Source of the DNA: Xylocopilactobacillus apicola
GTDB lineage: Bacteria; Bacillota; Bacilli; Lactobacillales; Lactobacillaceae
Length of the DNA stretch: 64,000 bases
Direction of reading: 5' to 3'
Assembly: GCF_033095985.1 (NCBI RefSeq)
Contig: NZ_AP026802.1
Location: 1,984,001 to 2,048,000 of the forward strand
The position numbers were made by a program, and so were the translations under genes. The notes beneath the pieces were generated by a model. That model ran no database searches and was not told the DNA's origin. It saw only the letters and a list, made by a program, of their open reading frames with translations. Within the stretch, counting starts at the first letter, position 1, and every line of letters begins with the position of its first letter. This document shows, one piece after another, positions 15,312 to 25,388 of the stretch.

Positions 15312-16073
15312 TTAAAAGTGCTGATCTGCTTCGCCCAACATCGCCGTCAACGTTTCGCTGATTTTGGTCAAGAATTGAAGTTGCGTTAAGTTGCCCCGAT
15401 ATAACTGATGGAAAATGATTCCGTCACGGATAAAAAGCACCCGCTTACTATGACTCGCCGCTACCGCACTATGAGTTACCATCAAAGTCGTTTGACCTGC
15501 TTGATTAAGTTCTTCCAGCAAATTCAAAAGTTCAGCAGAAGTTCTTGAATCAAGTGCCCCCGTCGGCTCATCGGCCAATAAAAGCTCAGGGTTCGTAATA
15601 ATAGCGCGCGCTGCTGCCACTCGCTGTTGCTGTCCGCCCGAAAGTTCATAAGGATGTTTATTCAACACTTCACTTAACCCCAACTTCGGCGCAATTTCAG
15701 CTAAACGAGTATTCATTAATGATAGCGGCTTTTTTGCTAGAACTAACGGAAGATAAATATTATCCTGCACGTTAAAGGTATCCAATAAATCAAAATCTTG
15801 AAAAATAAAACCTAAGTGTTCACGCCGAAATTTTGCCCGTTCATCCTCTTTAACCTGGTTTAAATCCTGTCCATTTAAAGTAATCGTTCCCGCAGTTGGA
15901 TCATCTAGCGTTGCAATCAAATTTAAAAGTGTACTCTTCCCTGCACCAGATTCGCCCATAATTGCCACAAATTCATTGTCTGCAACCTCAAAACTAATTC
16001 CTTTTAACACCCGTTCAGCACGAGTTTTAAGCATGCTGTAGTAAGTTTTTTCAACATTTCTTAATTTCAGCAA
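15312..16073 (-). CDS. BceA-type ABC ATPase
   Basis: 253 aa from a TTG at 16071-16073 placed 5 bases after AGGTGG; an upstream ATG at 16097 has no good site and would overlap the kinase gene. Walker [10 protein letters not shown], signature LSGGQQQR, Walker [13 protein letters not shown]. This group energises peptide-antibiotic sensing and detoxifying permeases. It lies between the kinase and the permease genes, the usual order bceR-bceS-bceA-bceB. Confidence 0.88.
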   Translation of the reverse strand: MLKLRNVEKTYYSMLKTRAERVLKGISFEVADNEFVAIMGESGAGKSTLLNLIATLDDPTAGTITLNGQDLNQVKEDERAKFRREHLGFIFQDFDLLDTFNVQDNIYLPLVLAKKPLSLMNTRLAEIAPKLGLSEVLNKHPYELSGGQQQRVAAARAIITNPELLLADEPTGALDSRTSAELLNLLEELNQAGQTTLMVTHSAVAASHSKRVLFIRDGIIFHQLYRGNLTQLQFLTKISETLTAMLGEADQHF

Positions 16074-16081
16074 AATTCCAC

Positions 16082-17056
16082 CTACTCTGCAATCCAAGCA
16101 CGCTGAGGGAAATGAATTGAAATTTCAGTTCCTGTGCCTACCGTTGAAGTTGCCGTCATTTTTAGACCGAGCTTCAAAGCAATTTGGTTACTTAAATATA
16201 GCCCCAAACCACTGGCTTTCTGATTTTCGCGTCCGTTATATCCTGAGTATCCCTGTTCAAAAATTCGGGGCAAATCCTCAGGCAAAATTCCGATTCCCGT
16301 ATCGGAGAAAATTATGGCGTCACCCTTAGCGTAGATTTTGATTTCCCCTTCTGGCGTATATTTGATTGAATTAGTTAATACCTGTTCAAAAATAAATTTC
16401 AGCCACTGCGAATCACTGACCACCGTCGGTAAATCGAGAACTTTAACTCGCAAATCCTTAGCAATAAACAATTTAGCCAGGTCGCGCACCGTCTCTTGGA
16501 CAAGTACTGTTAGATTGACACTTCTCAACACCAGATCCGTATTAACTGTCGTTAACTTCAAATAATTAAGCATCACTCGCAGGTAGCGGTCAATTTTTTC
16601 AACTTCCAAACGAGCTCCTACTTGATCGACCGGATTAACTTGGAGCAAAAGATCAAGTGCTGTTAGTGGCGTCTTAATTTGGTGCGTCCACAGCTGCAGT
16701 GTTTCGTATGTATCTGTTTGAACTTCAACTAATTGCGTCTTTAACTGATCAAGTTCACTAGATTCACGGTGCAATAATTCTTGATAAATTTGGGCAAGCG
16801 AGTCGTTTGTTTCGGGTAACGCCGTTAAATCGATTATTGGAGAATTTTGTTGTTGTTTAAGTTTTTGACAATGACGTTTAAAATTCATAAAATCGATCAC
16901 CCACAAAATAAACACTGGCCAAAATCCAACAAAAATTGTATTAAAAAGCAGCTCGTTTGACTTAGCTAATAACTCGGTCATCAAGGCGGCGATTGCTAAT
17001 AAGATTAAGGGACCAGCAATGACCAGCCAATTACTTTTGAGATACAATTTAATCAT
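16082..17056 (-). CDS. BceS-type intramembrane-sensing histidine kinase
   Basis: 324 aa. Two membrane helices (WLVIAGPLILLAIAALM and LLFNTIFVGFWPVFILWV) with almost no extracytoplasmic loop, the mark of kinases that read their signal from the ABC permease. Phosphoacceptor in LWTHQIKTPLTALDLLL; ATPase motifs FEQVLTNSIKY, DTGIGILPEDL and SGLGLYLSN. It overlaps the regulator gene by 8 bases. If the permease is truly broken the kinase would lose its sensor. Confidence 0.9.
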   Translation of the reverse strand: MIKLYLKSNWLVIAGPLILLAIAALMTELLAKSNELLFNTIFVGFWPVFILWVIDFMNFKRHCQKLKQQQNSPIIDLTALPETNDSLAQIYQELLHRESSELDQLKTQLVEVQTDTYETLQLWTHQIKTPLTALDLLLQVNPVDQVGARLEVEKIDRYLRVMLNYLKLTTVNTDLVLRSVNLTVLVQETVRDLAKLFIAKDLRVKVLDLPTVVSDSQWLKFIFEQVLTNSIKYTPEGEIKIYAKGDAIIFSDTGIGILPEDLPRIFEQGYSGYNGRENQKASGLGLYLSNQIALKLGLKMTATSTVGTGTEISIHFPQRAWIAE

Positions 17057-17741
17057 TTTGTCCTACCAATTCTAATTTATACCCTGCGCCTTTTACTGTT
17101 ACCAACTGATCGGCTAACCCGATGGCGCTAACTTTTTTGCGCAGTCGATTGACTGTCACCGCCAGTGTATTGCGATCAATAAAATCATCGCCTTCCCATA
17201 ATTTTTTGATCATTTCTTCCCGGCTCACGAGCTGGTCGGATTTTTCAAATAACAACCCGAGTAGCTTGGTTTCAATAGGCGAAAGACTGACGCTGCCTTT
17301 AGCATTGCTTAATCTATTATCTGAAATCTCCAGTACGTAACCGCCTTTTTGGAGACTAGTTTCAGAGATTTGATATTGATAAACGCGCCGCAGCGACCCT
17401 TGAATTTTTGCCAACAAAACTGTCAATTCGATTGGTTTCGCCAAGAAATCATCTGCTCCCAAGTTCATCGCCATCACTAAGTTCGGATCATCTCCCGCAC
17501 TAGTCAAGAAAATCACTGGCACTTTGGAAGTTTTGCGAATCTCTTCAAGCCAATGAAACCCGTTAAAATGCGGCAACATCAAGTCCATGATCACTAAATC
17601 TGGATCAAAAAAATCAAACTCTTTATCAATTGCGTTAAAATGTTGTGCTGTCTTCACTTCATAACTTTGTCCAGCCAAGAAACTTTGAATCGTCTTAGCG
17701 ATCACTGTATCATCTTCAACCAGCAAGATTTTATTATGCAT
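17049..17741 (-). CDS. BceR-type OmpR-family response regulator
   Basis: 230 aa. Receiver domain 1-120 with LLVEDD, phosphoacceptor in LVIMDLMLPHFNG and FLAKPIE; winged-helix DNA-binding domain from about 130 (LSPIETKLLGLLFEKSDQLVSREEM). First gene of the four-gene module. Its target would normally be the bceAB promoter, but here all four genes are packed without a visible internal promoter, so the regulator may act upstream of itself or elsewhere. Confidence 0.9.
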   Translation of the reverse strand: MHNKILLVEDDTVIAKTIQSFLAGQSYEVKTAQHFNAIDKEFDFFDPDLVIMDLMLPHFNGFHWLEEIRKTSKVPVIFLTSAGDDPNLVMAMNLGADDFLAKPIELTVLLAKIQGSLRRVYQYQISETSLQKGGYVLEISDNRLSNAKGSVSLSPIETKLLGLLFEKSDQLVSREEMIKKLWEGDDFIDRNTLAVTVNRLRKKVSAIGLADQLVTVKGAGYKLELVGQND

Positions 17742-18186
17742 GGGCGCCTCCTTGCATTATTGTATCAATTAATTCCTCGATTGATAAAAATTTTTATCTT
17801 TCGAAAGCTCAATTATCGTTTGTAATTTCTGCAATAACTTTTAAGTTTTGCAAAGTCGCAGTTGTTTACATTTAGAACCGAAACCAAATTGTTTTAATTT
17901 TATAAGCGTTAAATTTTCAAATATTTGGTTTTAGAGGAAGATAACGGAACAAAATAATTTCTCCTATGCTGACTATCACGCGTTCCGTAGAAATTTTCAA
18001 CCCGTGAATCTAATTCACAAAGCTCAAAAACATATTCATATAGTCCGAATGTTAGATTTGATTTCAAACTTTTCTCCTAAAAAAAGCCACAATGCATATG
18101 ATACATTGTGGCTTTTAAACTTTTTCACTTAACGGTAACCCGCTTTTATTACAATTATTTTTTTGCAACTAATCAAGGGAAAACCC
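17742..18186. other. Gene-poor interval between bceR and mgtA
   Basis: 445 bases, AT-rich. Apart from the bidirectional terminator at 18082-18116, I see only an open stretch on the forward strand (17941-18132) with no start codon. No promoter for mgtA is here because mgtA is read from the other side; this is the space between the 3' end of mgtA and the 5' end of bceR, so it should hold the bceR promoter. Confidence 0.6.
18082..18116. terminator. Bidirectional terminator near the mgtA 3' end
   Basis: AAAAGCCACAATG pairs with CATTGTGGCTTTT around a 9-base loop: a 13-bp stem with A/T flanks that can act in both directions. On the reverse strand it lies 70-100 bases past the mgtA stop-side boundary toward bceR. 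Confidence 0.7.
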
Positions 18187-20811
18187 CTAAAGCCACTCAT
18201 GATAGCGCTTCAAATAAAATACTTTAACCAACTCAACAGTCAAAAGATAGCCTGCAGTTAACAAAATAGCTGCAAATGCGTAGTTTCCCGGTAATCTTCC
18301 AAACTCAAAAGCAACTCTTAGCGGCGTCGTGATCACGATGAGTCCTGCCGCAACTGCCAAAAGCGTCGCTAAAATTACTGTGTTGGAAGCATGTCGACTA
18401 AAGCTCGGAACTTTTTGCGTCCGGAAAATATAGACCACTAAAGTTTGGGTCAAAAGACCCACGACAAACCAGCCTGCTTGAAAATCGTGCTGCCAAGCAG
18501 GATTTCCAGCATGAGCGCCAATCCCAAAGGCGAACCACAAAGTGACAAATGTTAGAATATCGAAGATCGAACTCAGTGGACCAAAAATCACCGTAAACCG
18601 AAATAGCCCTTTTAAGCGCCAAGGTGTGGGCTCCATCAAAGTTTCTTTATCAACATTATCCCAAGGAATCGACATCTGCGAGGTATCATAGATCAAATTC
18701 TGCACCAAAAGTTGAACAGATAACATCGGTAAGAAGGGCAAAAAGATACTTGCAATCAGAACCGATAAGGCATTTCCAAAATTTGATGAAATTGTCATTT
18801 TAATATATTTCATCGTGTTAGCGTAAACCTTGCGTCCTTCAATAATTCCGGTTTCTAACACTAATAAGCTTTTTTCAAGCAGCACAATGTCAGAAACATC
18901 TTTAGTTATATCGGCTGCATTCTTCACGCTGATTCCAACATCCGCCTGCCTCAAAGCGGGTGCATCATTGATCCCATCGCCCATAAATCCGACAGTATTA
19001 CCATAACTGCGCATCACTTTGATAACTCTGGCCTTCTGTTCAGGGCTGAGCTTGACAAAGAGATCGTGACTCTGAACTGTATCAAGAAGTGCTTGATCAT
19101 CAAGCTGATCAATTTCGTGTCCCCAAACGACGTCCAAATTGTCGATTCCGACGTCATCTGCCACGTGTTGGGTAATAATTGCATTATCCCCGGTCAGAAT
19201 TTTAACTTTGACTCCGTGCTCCCGCAAAAGTTTGATCGCTTTTTCGGCATCTTTTTTCGGCGGATCCAAAAATCCTAGAAATCCTGCGATCGTCATGTCC
19301 TTTTCATCTTCAACGGTGTAATCATTGTTCCGGTGCAGATCCATCCGATACGCAATCATCAAAACTCGCATCCCTTGCTCATTTAATTCGCGATTAGTTC
19401 TTGCCAACTGCTCCTTCATATCTGACGTCAAAATCTCTCGTTTTTCGCCGATCATGACATATTTTGAAATGCTGAGCATCTCTTCAAAAGCACCCTTGGT
19501 GATCATCCACTGATGTTCTTTATTACGCACCGCAACGGTTGAGCGCCGACGAGAAAAATCAAACGGTATTTCATCATATTTATTGAGACCCTGCGGTAGC
19601 GTCTTCTCCTGCTCCGGATGCTCGCGCACGTATTCAATGATCGCAGCATCCATCAAATTGCTCCAACCGGTCTGATAATTTGAATTCATGTATGCTAATT
19701 GCAAAACATCGTCATTATCTTCTCCAAAAACGTTGACATGGCGCATCACAACTACGCGATCTTCCGTCAAAGTCCCCGTTTTATCAGTAAATAAAGTATC
19801 AATCGCACCTAAACTTTGAATTGCATTCAAGCGCTTGACGATCACCTCTTCTTTTGCCATCGTCAGCGCCCCTTTGGCCAAATTACTATTAACAACAGTT
19901 GGTAGCATCTCTGGCGTCAGTCCAACTGCAATTGCAATTGCAAAAAAGAAAGCCTGGCCCCAATCATTTTTGGTGAACCCATTGATTAGGAAAACAACTG
20001 GCACAAGCGCTAACATCATTAAAATCAAAAAACGACTGACCGAACGCATCCCCTTTTCAAAATTGCCCACCGCCTTTTTGGTCGTCACACTTTGAGCAAT
20101 GCCGTTGAAGAAAGTATTGCGGCCGGTTTTTAAAATTACTGCTTTACCAGAGCCTGAAAGGACATCTGTCCCCATGAAAACCAAATTTGGCTGATCAAAA
20201 GCGGTCATTTCACTATCCTGATTTTCGCTCAAGCCCTCAGCATTTTTTTCGACTGGCATCGATTCGCCAGTCAACGACGACTGGTTAATAAACAGATCGC
20301 GCGTCTCAAAAAGATAAGCGTCCGCTGGGATCATATCTCCGGTTCTCAGTTCGATCACATCTCCGGGTACGATTTGATCCATCGGAATTTCCTTGACAAC
20401 ACCATCCCGCATCACAGCACTCGTGTTTTGAATCAATTTCGTTAAGTCGCTACTTGCTTGTTGCGAACGATACTCTTGGCGAAATCTTATGCCTACGGAA
20501 AGAGCGATCATCAAAAACATCACCGTGGCACCGTCCAAATCACCCGTAACTACGGAAACAATTGCCAGCAAAAATAATACGTAAACAAAGGGGTCATTGA
20601 AGGAAAAAAGCAAAATTAAATACCAGGGTTTCGCTCGTTGACTTGTCACGGTATTGAGCCCAAACTGATCTTGTAATTCTTCAATCACACTATTAGCTAG
20701 CCCGGTCGGCCTTGATTTTAACTCCGCCAACACTTCTGCCGGATTCATCGCACTAATTCTTTTCAACTCTGCTTGTTTTGGTGAAATACTCTTTTTCCGG
20801 TTTTTCATCAT
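18187..20811 (-). CDS. mgtA: Magnesium-importing P-type ATPase
   Basis: 874 aa. Actuator loop SSLTGESMPVEKNAEG, phosphorylation site FTDKTGTLTED, nucleotide domain, hinge MGDGINDAPALRQADVGIS, then six C-terminal membrane helices, and the LVQNLIYDTSQMSIPWDN stretch typical of MgtA. The start has GTAGGAG upstream. It begins only about 20 bases after the hairpin that ends cfa, so expression may need readthrough of that hairpin. No M-box riboswitch fits in the short gap. Confidence 0.92.
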   Translation of the reverse strand: MMKNRKKSISPKQAELKRISAMNPAEVLAELKSRPTGLANSVIEELQDQFGLNTVTSQRAKPWYLILLFSFNDPFVYVLFLLAIVSVVTGDLDGATVMFLMIALSVGIRFRQEYRSQQASSDLTKLIQNTSAVMRDGVVKEIPMDQIVPGDVIELRTGDMIPADAYLFETRDLFINQSSLTGESMPVEKNAEGLSENQDSEMTAFDQPNLVFMGTDVLSGSGKAVILKTGRNTFFNGIAQSVTTKKAVGNFEKGMRSVSRFLILMMLALVPVVFLINGFTKNDWGQAFFFAIAIAVGLTPEMLPTVVNSNLAKGALTMAKEEVIVKRLNAIQSLGAIDTLFTDKTGTLTEDRVVVMRHVNVFGEDNDDVLQLAYMNSNYQTGWSNLMDAAIIEYVREHPEQEKTLPQGLNKYDEIPFDFSRRRSTVAVRNKEHQWMITKGAFEEMLSISKYVMIGEKREILTSDMKEQLARTNRELNEQGMRVLMIAYRMDLHRNNDYTVEDEKDMTIAGFLGFLDPPKKDAEKAIKLLREHGVKVKILTGDNAIITQHVADDVGIDNLDVVWGHEIDQLDDQALLDTVQSHDLFVKLSPEQKARVIKVMRSYGNTVGFMGDGINDAPALRQADVGISVKNAADITKDVSDIVLLEKSLLVLETGIIEGRKVYANTMKYIKMTISSNFGNALSVLIASIFLPFLPMLSVQLLVQNLIYDTSQMSIPWDNVDKETLMEPTPWRLKGLFRFTVIFGPLSSIFDILTFVTLWFAFGIGAHAGNPAWQHDFQAGWFVVGLLTQTLVVYIFRTQKVPSFSRHASNTVILATLLAVAAGLIVITTPLRVAFEFGRLPGNYAFAAILLTAGYLLTVELVKVFYLKRYHEWL

Positions 20812-20828
20812 CTCCTACCCTTCATCAG

Positions 20829-20863
20829 TAAAAATGGTACCTAACCAACGAGTCGGTACCATT
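20829..20863 (-). terminator. Hairpin between cfa and mgtA
   Basis: Reverse strand AAATGGTACC, 12-base loop, GGTACCATTT then TTAC. The stem is strong but the T run is short, so part of transcription could continue into mgtA, which starts 18-20 bases later. Confidence 0.7.
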
Positions 20864-20866
20864 TAA

Positions 20867-22057
20867 TTATTTTTCATTATCATAAATATAAGCGCGGGTC
20901 ATCGGTAACGTTTGATTACTGCGACCATTTGAAAGCAAGAACTGCATGACATCAATGTTACCCGACTCAAAGGAACCTGCTGCTGCCTGCAAGTACATAT
21001 CCCACATCCGGGCAAACTCACGGCCGTATTTCTCACTAGTTTCATCAAATACTTGATGATAACTTTCTGTCCAACACTCCAGTGTTTTCTGATAGTGGCG
21101 CCTCATAGTCTCCAAATCATCAAGCTGAAGTTTAGCGTCCATAATATGATTTAAATTCTCCGCCATATTTGGAATATACCCGCCTGGGAAAATGTATTTC
21201 ACCAAAAACGGATCAACTCCTAGTCCTACATGTTGACCAGTAATTCCGTGGATTAAAGCAACTCCGTCTGGCACTAAGAGATCTTGAATTTTCTGAAAAT
21301 AAAGTCCAAGATTTTCTTTTCCTACGTGTTCAAACATTCCAACACTGACAACGTAATCAAAATCAACATCTTTAGGTACTTCACGATAATCCATCAGCCA
21401 AACATCAACTTGACCTTCCAGGCCTTCTTTTTTGATCCGTTCTTTGGTGTAATCGTATTGCTCTTGACTTAAAGTAATCCCCGTCGTCTTTAAATTATAA
21501 AGTTTCGCTGCAGCAATGATCATTGCGCCCCAGCCAGAACCGATATCTAAAAGCGTCCTTCCTGCAACCGGATTTAATTTATGTAAAATATGTTCAATCT
21601 TATTGTGTTGAGCTTGTTCTAACGTATCATCCGGGTGTTCAAAATAAGCACAGGAATAAGTCATCGTTGGATCTAACCACATCCGATAGAAATCATTTCC
21701 GATATCGTAATGCTTTTGAATATCAGCTTCACTAGCCTTCTCGCTATGTGACATCTTCGGTAAATACTTAATAAGTCTCCCGTTAGTTAGGAAACTATCC
21801 TTCGCTGCAAAAGCCGAAGCAACCAACTTTTGAATGCTGCCCTCAATATCTAGTTTATCACTCATATAGGCTTCGGCAAGTCTAAGGGTTGGTTCGTGCA
21901 TGAAATCAGTAACCGGGATCTCTTCATTAAATTTAATTTTTACAACTGGATCACCTTCGCCGTAATTTTCAGTCGTCTGATCCCAGTAACTAACGCTCAC
22001 CGGAATTGAAAACGCACGACTTAAAATTTTGCGATAAATACTTTTATCAAAAACCAT
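20867..22057 (-). CDS. cfa: Cyclopropane-fatty-acyl-phospholipid synthase
   Basis: 396 aa SAM-dependent enzyme that adds a methylene bridge to unsaturated phospholipid acyl chains. SAM site LLDIGSGWGAMIIAAAK, HYDIGNDFYRMWLDPTMTYSCAYF, and VSVGMFEHVGKENL. Full length for the family. It has its own promoter (22088-22115) and GAGGTG ribosome-binding site, and ends in the hairpin at 20829-20863. Confidence 0.95.
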   Translation of the reverse strand: MVFDKSIYRKILSRAFSIPVSVSYWDQTTENYGEGDPVVKIKFNEEIPVTDFMHEPTLRLAEAYMSDKLDIEGSIQKLVASAFAAKDSFLTNGRLIKYLPKMSHSEKASEADIQKHYDIGNDFYRMWLDPTMTYSCAYFEHPDDTLEQAQHNKIEHILHKLNPVAGRTLLDIGSGWGAMIIAAAKLYNLKTTGITLSQEQYDYTKERIKKEGLEGQVDVWLMDYREVPKDVDFDYVVSVGMFEHVGKENLGLYFQKIQDLLVPDGVALIHGITGQHVGLGVDPFLVKYIFPGGYIPNMAENLNHIMDAKLQLDDLETMRRHYQKTLECWTESYHQVFDETSEKYGREFARMWDMYLQAAAGSFESGNIDVMQFLLSNGRSNQTLPMTRAYIYDNEK

Positions 22058-22087
22058 TTTTTCACCTCAATTATTTTCCCGAAGAAA

Positions 22088-22115
22088 ATTATAAAGTTCT
22101 TTTTTTAAAAATCAA
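22088..22115 (-). promoter_or_regulatory. Promoter of cfa
   Basis: Reverse strand TTGATT (22110-22115), 16 bases, TATAAT (22088-22093). About 30 bases of leader follow before the ATG. Confidence 0.65.
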
Positions 22116-22120
22116 ACTAC

Positions 22121-22867
22121 TTAAAGGTAATGAACCTCCTGTAAATAAAGTCCACTGGCAGGTGCTGTCCAACGAGCTTCTTTACGGTCTTTAACCTCAT
22201 AAAGACGCAAAAAATCATGAACTGGTCGCCGACCATTGCCAATTTCAAGGAGAACTCCTACCATAATTCGAACCTGATTATAAAGAAACCCATCTCCGGT
22301 AAAATAAAATTTCAGCTCATTTTCTGACTCGCTACTTTCAACAGTTGCCTTACTAATTGTACGTACTTTATTTACCGCCTGACCTCCACTAGCTGCAAAA
22401 CTGGTAAAATCATGGGTCCCGACAACATCTTTTAGCGCTTCTTCAATCTTAGCAAGATCCACCGGATACGGATAATGTGTCGTATAGAACCGTTTAAAAG
22501 GATCTACAAACCGACCTCTTGCCACCCGGTAAAGATAAGTTTTTTCGTGCGCCGCGAATCGGGCATGAAAATCGTCATCCACAGCCTGAACATCCGTAAA
22601 CTCAACATCAAGTGGCATTAGACTATTAAGTGCTAAGCGCATTTTTTCAGGGGGCAGAAACTTTTTGTAATCAAAATGAATCACCTGTCCCAACGCATGC
22701 ACACCTGCATCTGTGCGGCTAGCACCAAAAACCACAATCCGCTCACCCTTCGACATCTTCATCAAGGCATTTTCAATTACGCCTTGGACGGTCCGCAAAT
22801 TCGATGCTTGTAGTTGAAAGCCTGAAAACCTTGTTCCATCATATTTTAATATTGCTTTATATCTCAT
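22121..22867 (-). CDS. truA: tRNA pseudouridine(38-40) synthase
   Basis: 248 aa from the ATG that overlaps the ecfT stop (ATGA); the longer frame reads backwards into ecfT. Catalytic Asp in [15 protein letters not shown]-terminal [11 protein letters not shown], and [14 protein letters not shown] near the C-terminus. It modifies U38-40 of the tRNA anticodon arm. Last gene of the ribosomal-ECF supercluster; rplM and rpsI, which often follow, are not here. Confidence 0.93.
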   Translation of the reverse strand: MRYKAILKYDGTRFSGFQLQASNLRTVQGVIENALMKMSKGERIVVFGASRTDAGVHALGQVIHFDYKKFLPPEKMRLALNSLMPLDVEFTDVQAVDDDFHARFAAHEKTYLYRVARGRFVDPFKRFYTTHYPYPVDLAKIEEALKDVVGTHDFTSFAASGGQAVNKVRTISKATVESSESENELKFYFTGDGFLYNQVRIMVGVLLEIGNGRRPVHDFLRLYEVKDRKEARWTAPASGLYLQEVHYL

Positions 22868-23658
22868 GATTTTAAAACCCAAGTCAAAATAGTAATTACT
22901 CCTAAAATAATATATGATGCTGTATCTGCTAAATGCCAACGCATGATCCGATACTTAGTTCTTTTTGCCTCCGGAATGTAACCCCGGGACTCCATGGCGA
23001 CCGCCAGATCTTCTGCCATCTTAAAATTACTTTCTAGTAGCGGTACCAACAATGGAATAATATTCAAAATTCTTTTTTTCAAGCTCGAATCGTTAAAATC
23101 TACGCCTCTAGACATCTGAGCGTTAATAATTTTCTGTGCTGAGTCAGCAATTGTTGGAATAAAACGTAGTGCAATCGAAATCATCAAGCCAATAACCTGC
23201 GTTGGTACTCCCAATAATTTAAGTGGCTTCAAAAGCGACTCAATCGAGTCTGCAATCAAAAGGGGTGAGGTCGTTAAGGTCAAAATCGTCGAGATATTGA
23301 TGTTAATTAAGAGACGCAAAAACATGTAAAAAGCGCTTTTCAGGCCCGAACTTGTCAACCAGATCAACCCCCAATGAAAATAAACTTTTCCTCCTGGAGT
23401 GAAAAACATTTGGACGACCACCACCAGCACAATTAAGAAGATGAAGGATTTCATCCCCGCGAAAAAATAAGATAACGAAATTTTCGAAAGACGTATCACT
23501 AAAAGAGTAAAGCCTAAAAGACATGCATAAGTAACTAAATTATTCGCCCAAAAAACGACCATAATGAATAAAATCGTGAAAACCATCTTGCCTCGCGGAT
23601 CAAGACGATGAATAATTGAATTACCGGGGAGATAACGCCCAATTAATATTTTACTCAA
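22864..23658 (-). CDS. ecfT: ECF transporter transmembrane subunit
   Basis: 264 aa, membrane helices in the N-terminal half and C-terminus, with the two coupling-helix Ala/Ser-Arg-Gly motifs in [11 protein letters not shown] and [11 protein letters not shown] that touch the two ATPases. Serves vitamin-binding S components coded elsewhere. Overlaps truA and ecfA2 by 4 bases each. Confidence 0.92.
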   Translation of the reverse strand: MSKILIGRYLPGNSIIHRLDPRGKMVFTILFIMVVFWANNLVTYACLLGFTLLVIRLSKISLSYFFAGMKSFIFLIVLVVVVQMFFTPGGKVYFHWGLIWLTSSGLKSAFYMFLRLLININISTILTLTTSPLLIADSIESLLKPLKLLGVPTQVIGLMISIALRFIPTIADSAQKIINAQMSRGVDFNDSSLKKRILNIIPLLVPLLESNFKMAEDLAVAMESRGYIPEAKRTKYRIMRWHLADTASYIILGVITILTWVLKS

Positions 23659-24497
23659 GTTAACTTCCTAACTAATTCCTGAACCAACTCTGTTGTTGAA
23701 AGAGGCGGTTCAGACAAATAAACACCTTTTTGTTTCAACTTTTGAGCGAACTCAAGTGCGCGGGGATAACCAACTGTTAAGTGATCAGACTGGGTAAAAA
23801 CTTCGCGGGGCGTTCCCGCTGCTTGAATTGACCCCTGATCTAACAAAATGACTTGGTCACTATATTTAGCTACATCGTCCATTTGGTGAGTGACCATTAC
23901 GACTGTCAGTTGCCACTCCTGATGCAAACGTTCAAACAATTCCATCATCTCACGGTGGGCTCTGGGGTCAAGGCCCGCCGTTGGCTCATCTAAAACCAAG
24001 ATTTGCGGATGCATCGCTAAAATTCCAGCAATAGCAACTCGCCGCATCTGTCCACCCGAAAGCGAAAAAGGCGACCTATCTGCTAAAGATTTTGGCAACT
24101 CCACTAAATCTAACATTTCTAAAGCTGTCCGATATGCAGCAGATTCTTCCATCCCATAATTAATCGGAGCAACAGCAATATCTTTAACAACTGTTGCTTC
24201 ATAGAGTTGATTTTCCGGAAACTGAAACACCATTCCTACATGTCTTCGAAGCTCACCTAACCTTTTTTTCTTTGTATCAGGTGTTAAGGTAAAATCTCCA
24301 ATTTCTACACTTCCAACGCTCGGAATCAAAAGCCCATTTAAGTGCTGAATAAGCGTCGATTTTCCGCTACCAGTTTCTCCGATAATTGAAGTAAAACTAC
24401 CTTCCCTTATTTGAAGATCTATTTCTTTTAAAGCTCTAAACTGCATCGGCGCATGATAGTTATAGTAGTAACTTACATTTTTAAAGATAATTTCCAT
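23655..24497 (-). CDS. ecfA2: ECF transporter ATPase A2
   Basis: 280 aa. Walker A GETGSGKST, signature LSGGQMRRVAIA, Walker B LVLDEPTAGLD. EcfA2-type start (YYYNYHAPMQFRALKEIDL). Overlaps ecfA1 by 25 bases and ecfT by 4. Forms the heterodimeric motor of the ECF vitamin importer with EcfA1. Confidence 0.92.
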   Translation of the reverse strand: MEIIFKNVSYYYNYHAPMQFRALKEIDLQIREGSFTSIIGETGSGKSTLIQHLNGLLIPSVGSVEIGDFTLTPDTKKKRLGELRRHVGMVFQFPENQLYEATVVKDIAVAPINYGMEESAAYRTALEMLDLVELPKSLADRSPFSLSGGQMRRVAIAGILAMHPQILVLDEPTAGLDPRAHREMMELFERLHQEWQLTVVMVTHQMDDVAKYSDQVILLDQGSIQAAGTPREVFTQSDHLTVGYPRALEFAQKLKQKGVYLSEPPLSTTELVQELVRKLT

Positions 24498-25309
24498 AAA
24501 TAATCTATTAATTGCTCCTCGCTAAAGTATTGATCTTCGATAGGAATTCCTGCTTCTTTTAACTGCTGATCTAGCTTTAAAATAAAAGGTAGCTCCAAAT
24601 GGTTTTCTGAAATAAGCTTCCGATTTGTAAATAAGTCAGTTGGTTGACCACTCCCCTTAATTTGCCCTTCAGTTAATAAATAGATATAATCACTTGCTAA
24701 CGCTTCTGTCAAATTGTGCGTTACTGAAAGAATTGTCATCGACGTTTGAGTTTTTAAATTCGAAATCAGTTTTAACAAATCCGTTCGTCCACGAGGATCT
24801 AACATGCTGCTAGCTTCATCCAAGATTAAAATTTCTGGATCGTAAGCAATCGCGCAGGCAATTGCAACTCGTTGCTTTTGCCCGCCCGAAAGAGCTTCTG
24901 GCTGACGATCACGATATTCCCACATCCCAACTAACTTTAAAACGCGTTCAATGATTGAATCCATCTGATCATGTGGCACCAAATGATTCTCCAAACCAAA
25001 AGCAACGTCATCTTTGACGGTTGCTCCAACAAACTGGCTGTCCGGATTTTGAAAGACAATCCCAACTTCACAACGAATTTTCTTTAAATTGTCATCACTA
25101 AGTTCATAACCAGAAACGGTCACTCGTCCACTATCAGGTTGATTAATTCCAATCAAAATCTTCGCCAAAGTACTTTTTCCACTGCCATTTTCGCCAATAA
25201 TAGTGGTAAATGTATTTTGCCTAATAGTTAATGAAACATTTTTTAAAATAGGAGTTGTAGTCTCGGGATAAGTGAAATTTAAATTATCTACTTTAATTAT
25301 ATCTGACAT
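24473..25309 (-). CDS. ecfA1: ECF transporter ATPase A1
   Basis: 278 aa from the ATG at 25307-25309 (MSDIIKVDNLNFTYPE); the longer frame would be translated from inside the rplQ terminator. Walker A GENGSGKST, signature LSGGQKQRVAIA, Walker B LILDEASSMLD. First ECF gene after rplQ. No clear promoter lies between the terminator and its start, so it may rely on readthrough. Confidence 0.9.
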   Translation of the reverse strand: MSDIIKVDNLNFTYPETTTPILKNVSLTIRQNTFTTIIGENGSGKSTLAKILIGINQPDSGRVTVSGYELSDDNLKKIRCEVGIVFQNPDSQFVGATVKDDVAFGLENHLVPHDQMDSIIERVLKLVGMWEYRDRQPEALSGGQKQRVAIACAIAYDPEILILDEASSMLDPRGRTDLLKLISNLKTQTSMTILSVTHNLTEALASDYIYLLTEGQIKGSGQPTDLFTNRKLISENHLELPFILKLDQQLKEAGIPIEDQYFSEEQLIDYLWKLSLKM

Positions 25310-25330
25310 TTGTGCCCCAATTTTTTGAAT

Positions 25331-25365
25331 AAAAAAAGTCCTTGGCATAATTATACTGCAAGGAC
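25331..25365 (-). terminator. Terminator after rplQ
   Basis: Reverse strand GTCCTTG, 14-base loop containing TATAAT, CAAGGAC, then seven T. It closes the large ribosomal transcription unit. The loop TATAAT may be accidental. Confidence 0.8.
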
Positions 25366-25388
25366 AATCAACTGAAAAATGTTAGACT

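Noticed and set aside
17941-18132. 63-codon open frame on the forward strand that reads protein-like
   Set aside because: No start codon at its head, a stop just upstream, and its end runs through the bidirectional terminator.
25347-25358. TATAAT as a promoter for ecfA1
   Set aside because: It lies in the loop of the rplQ terminator and has no suitable -35 box at 16-18 bases.
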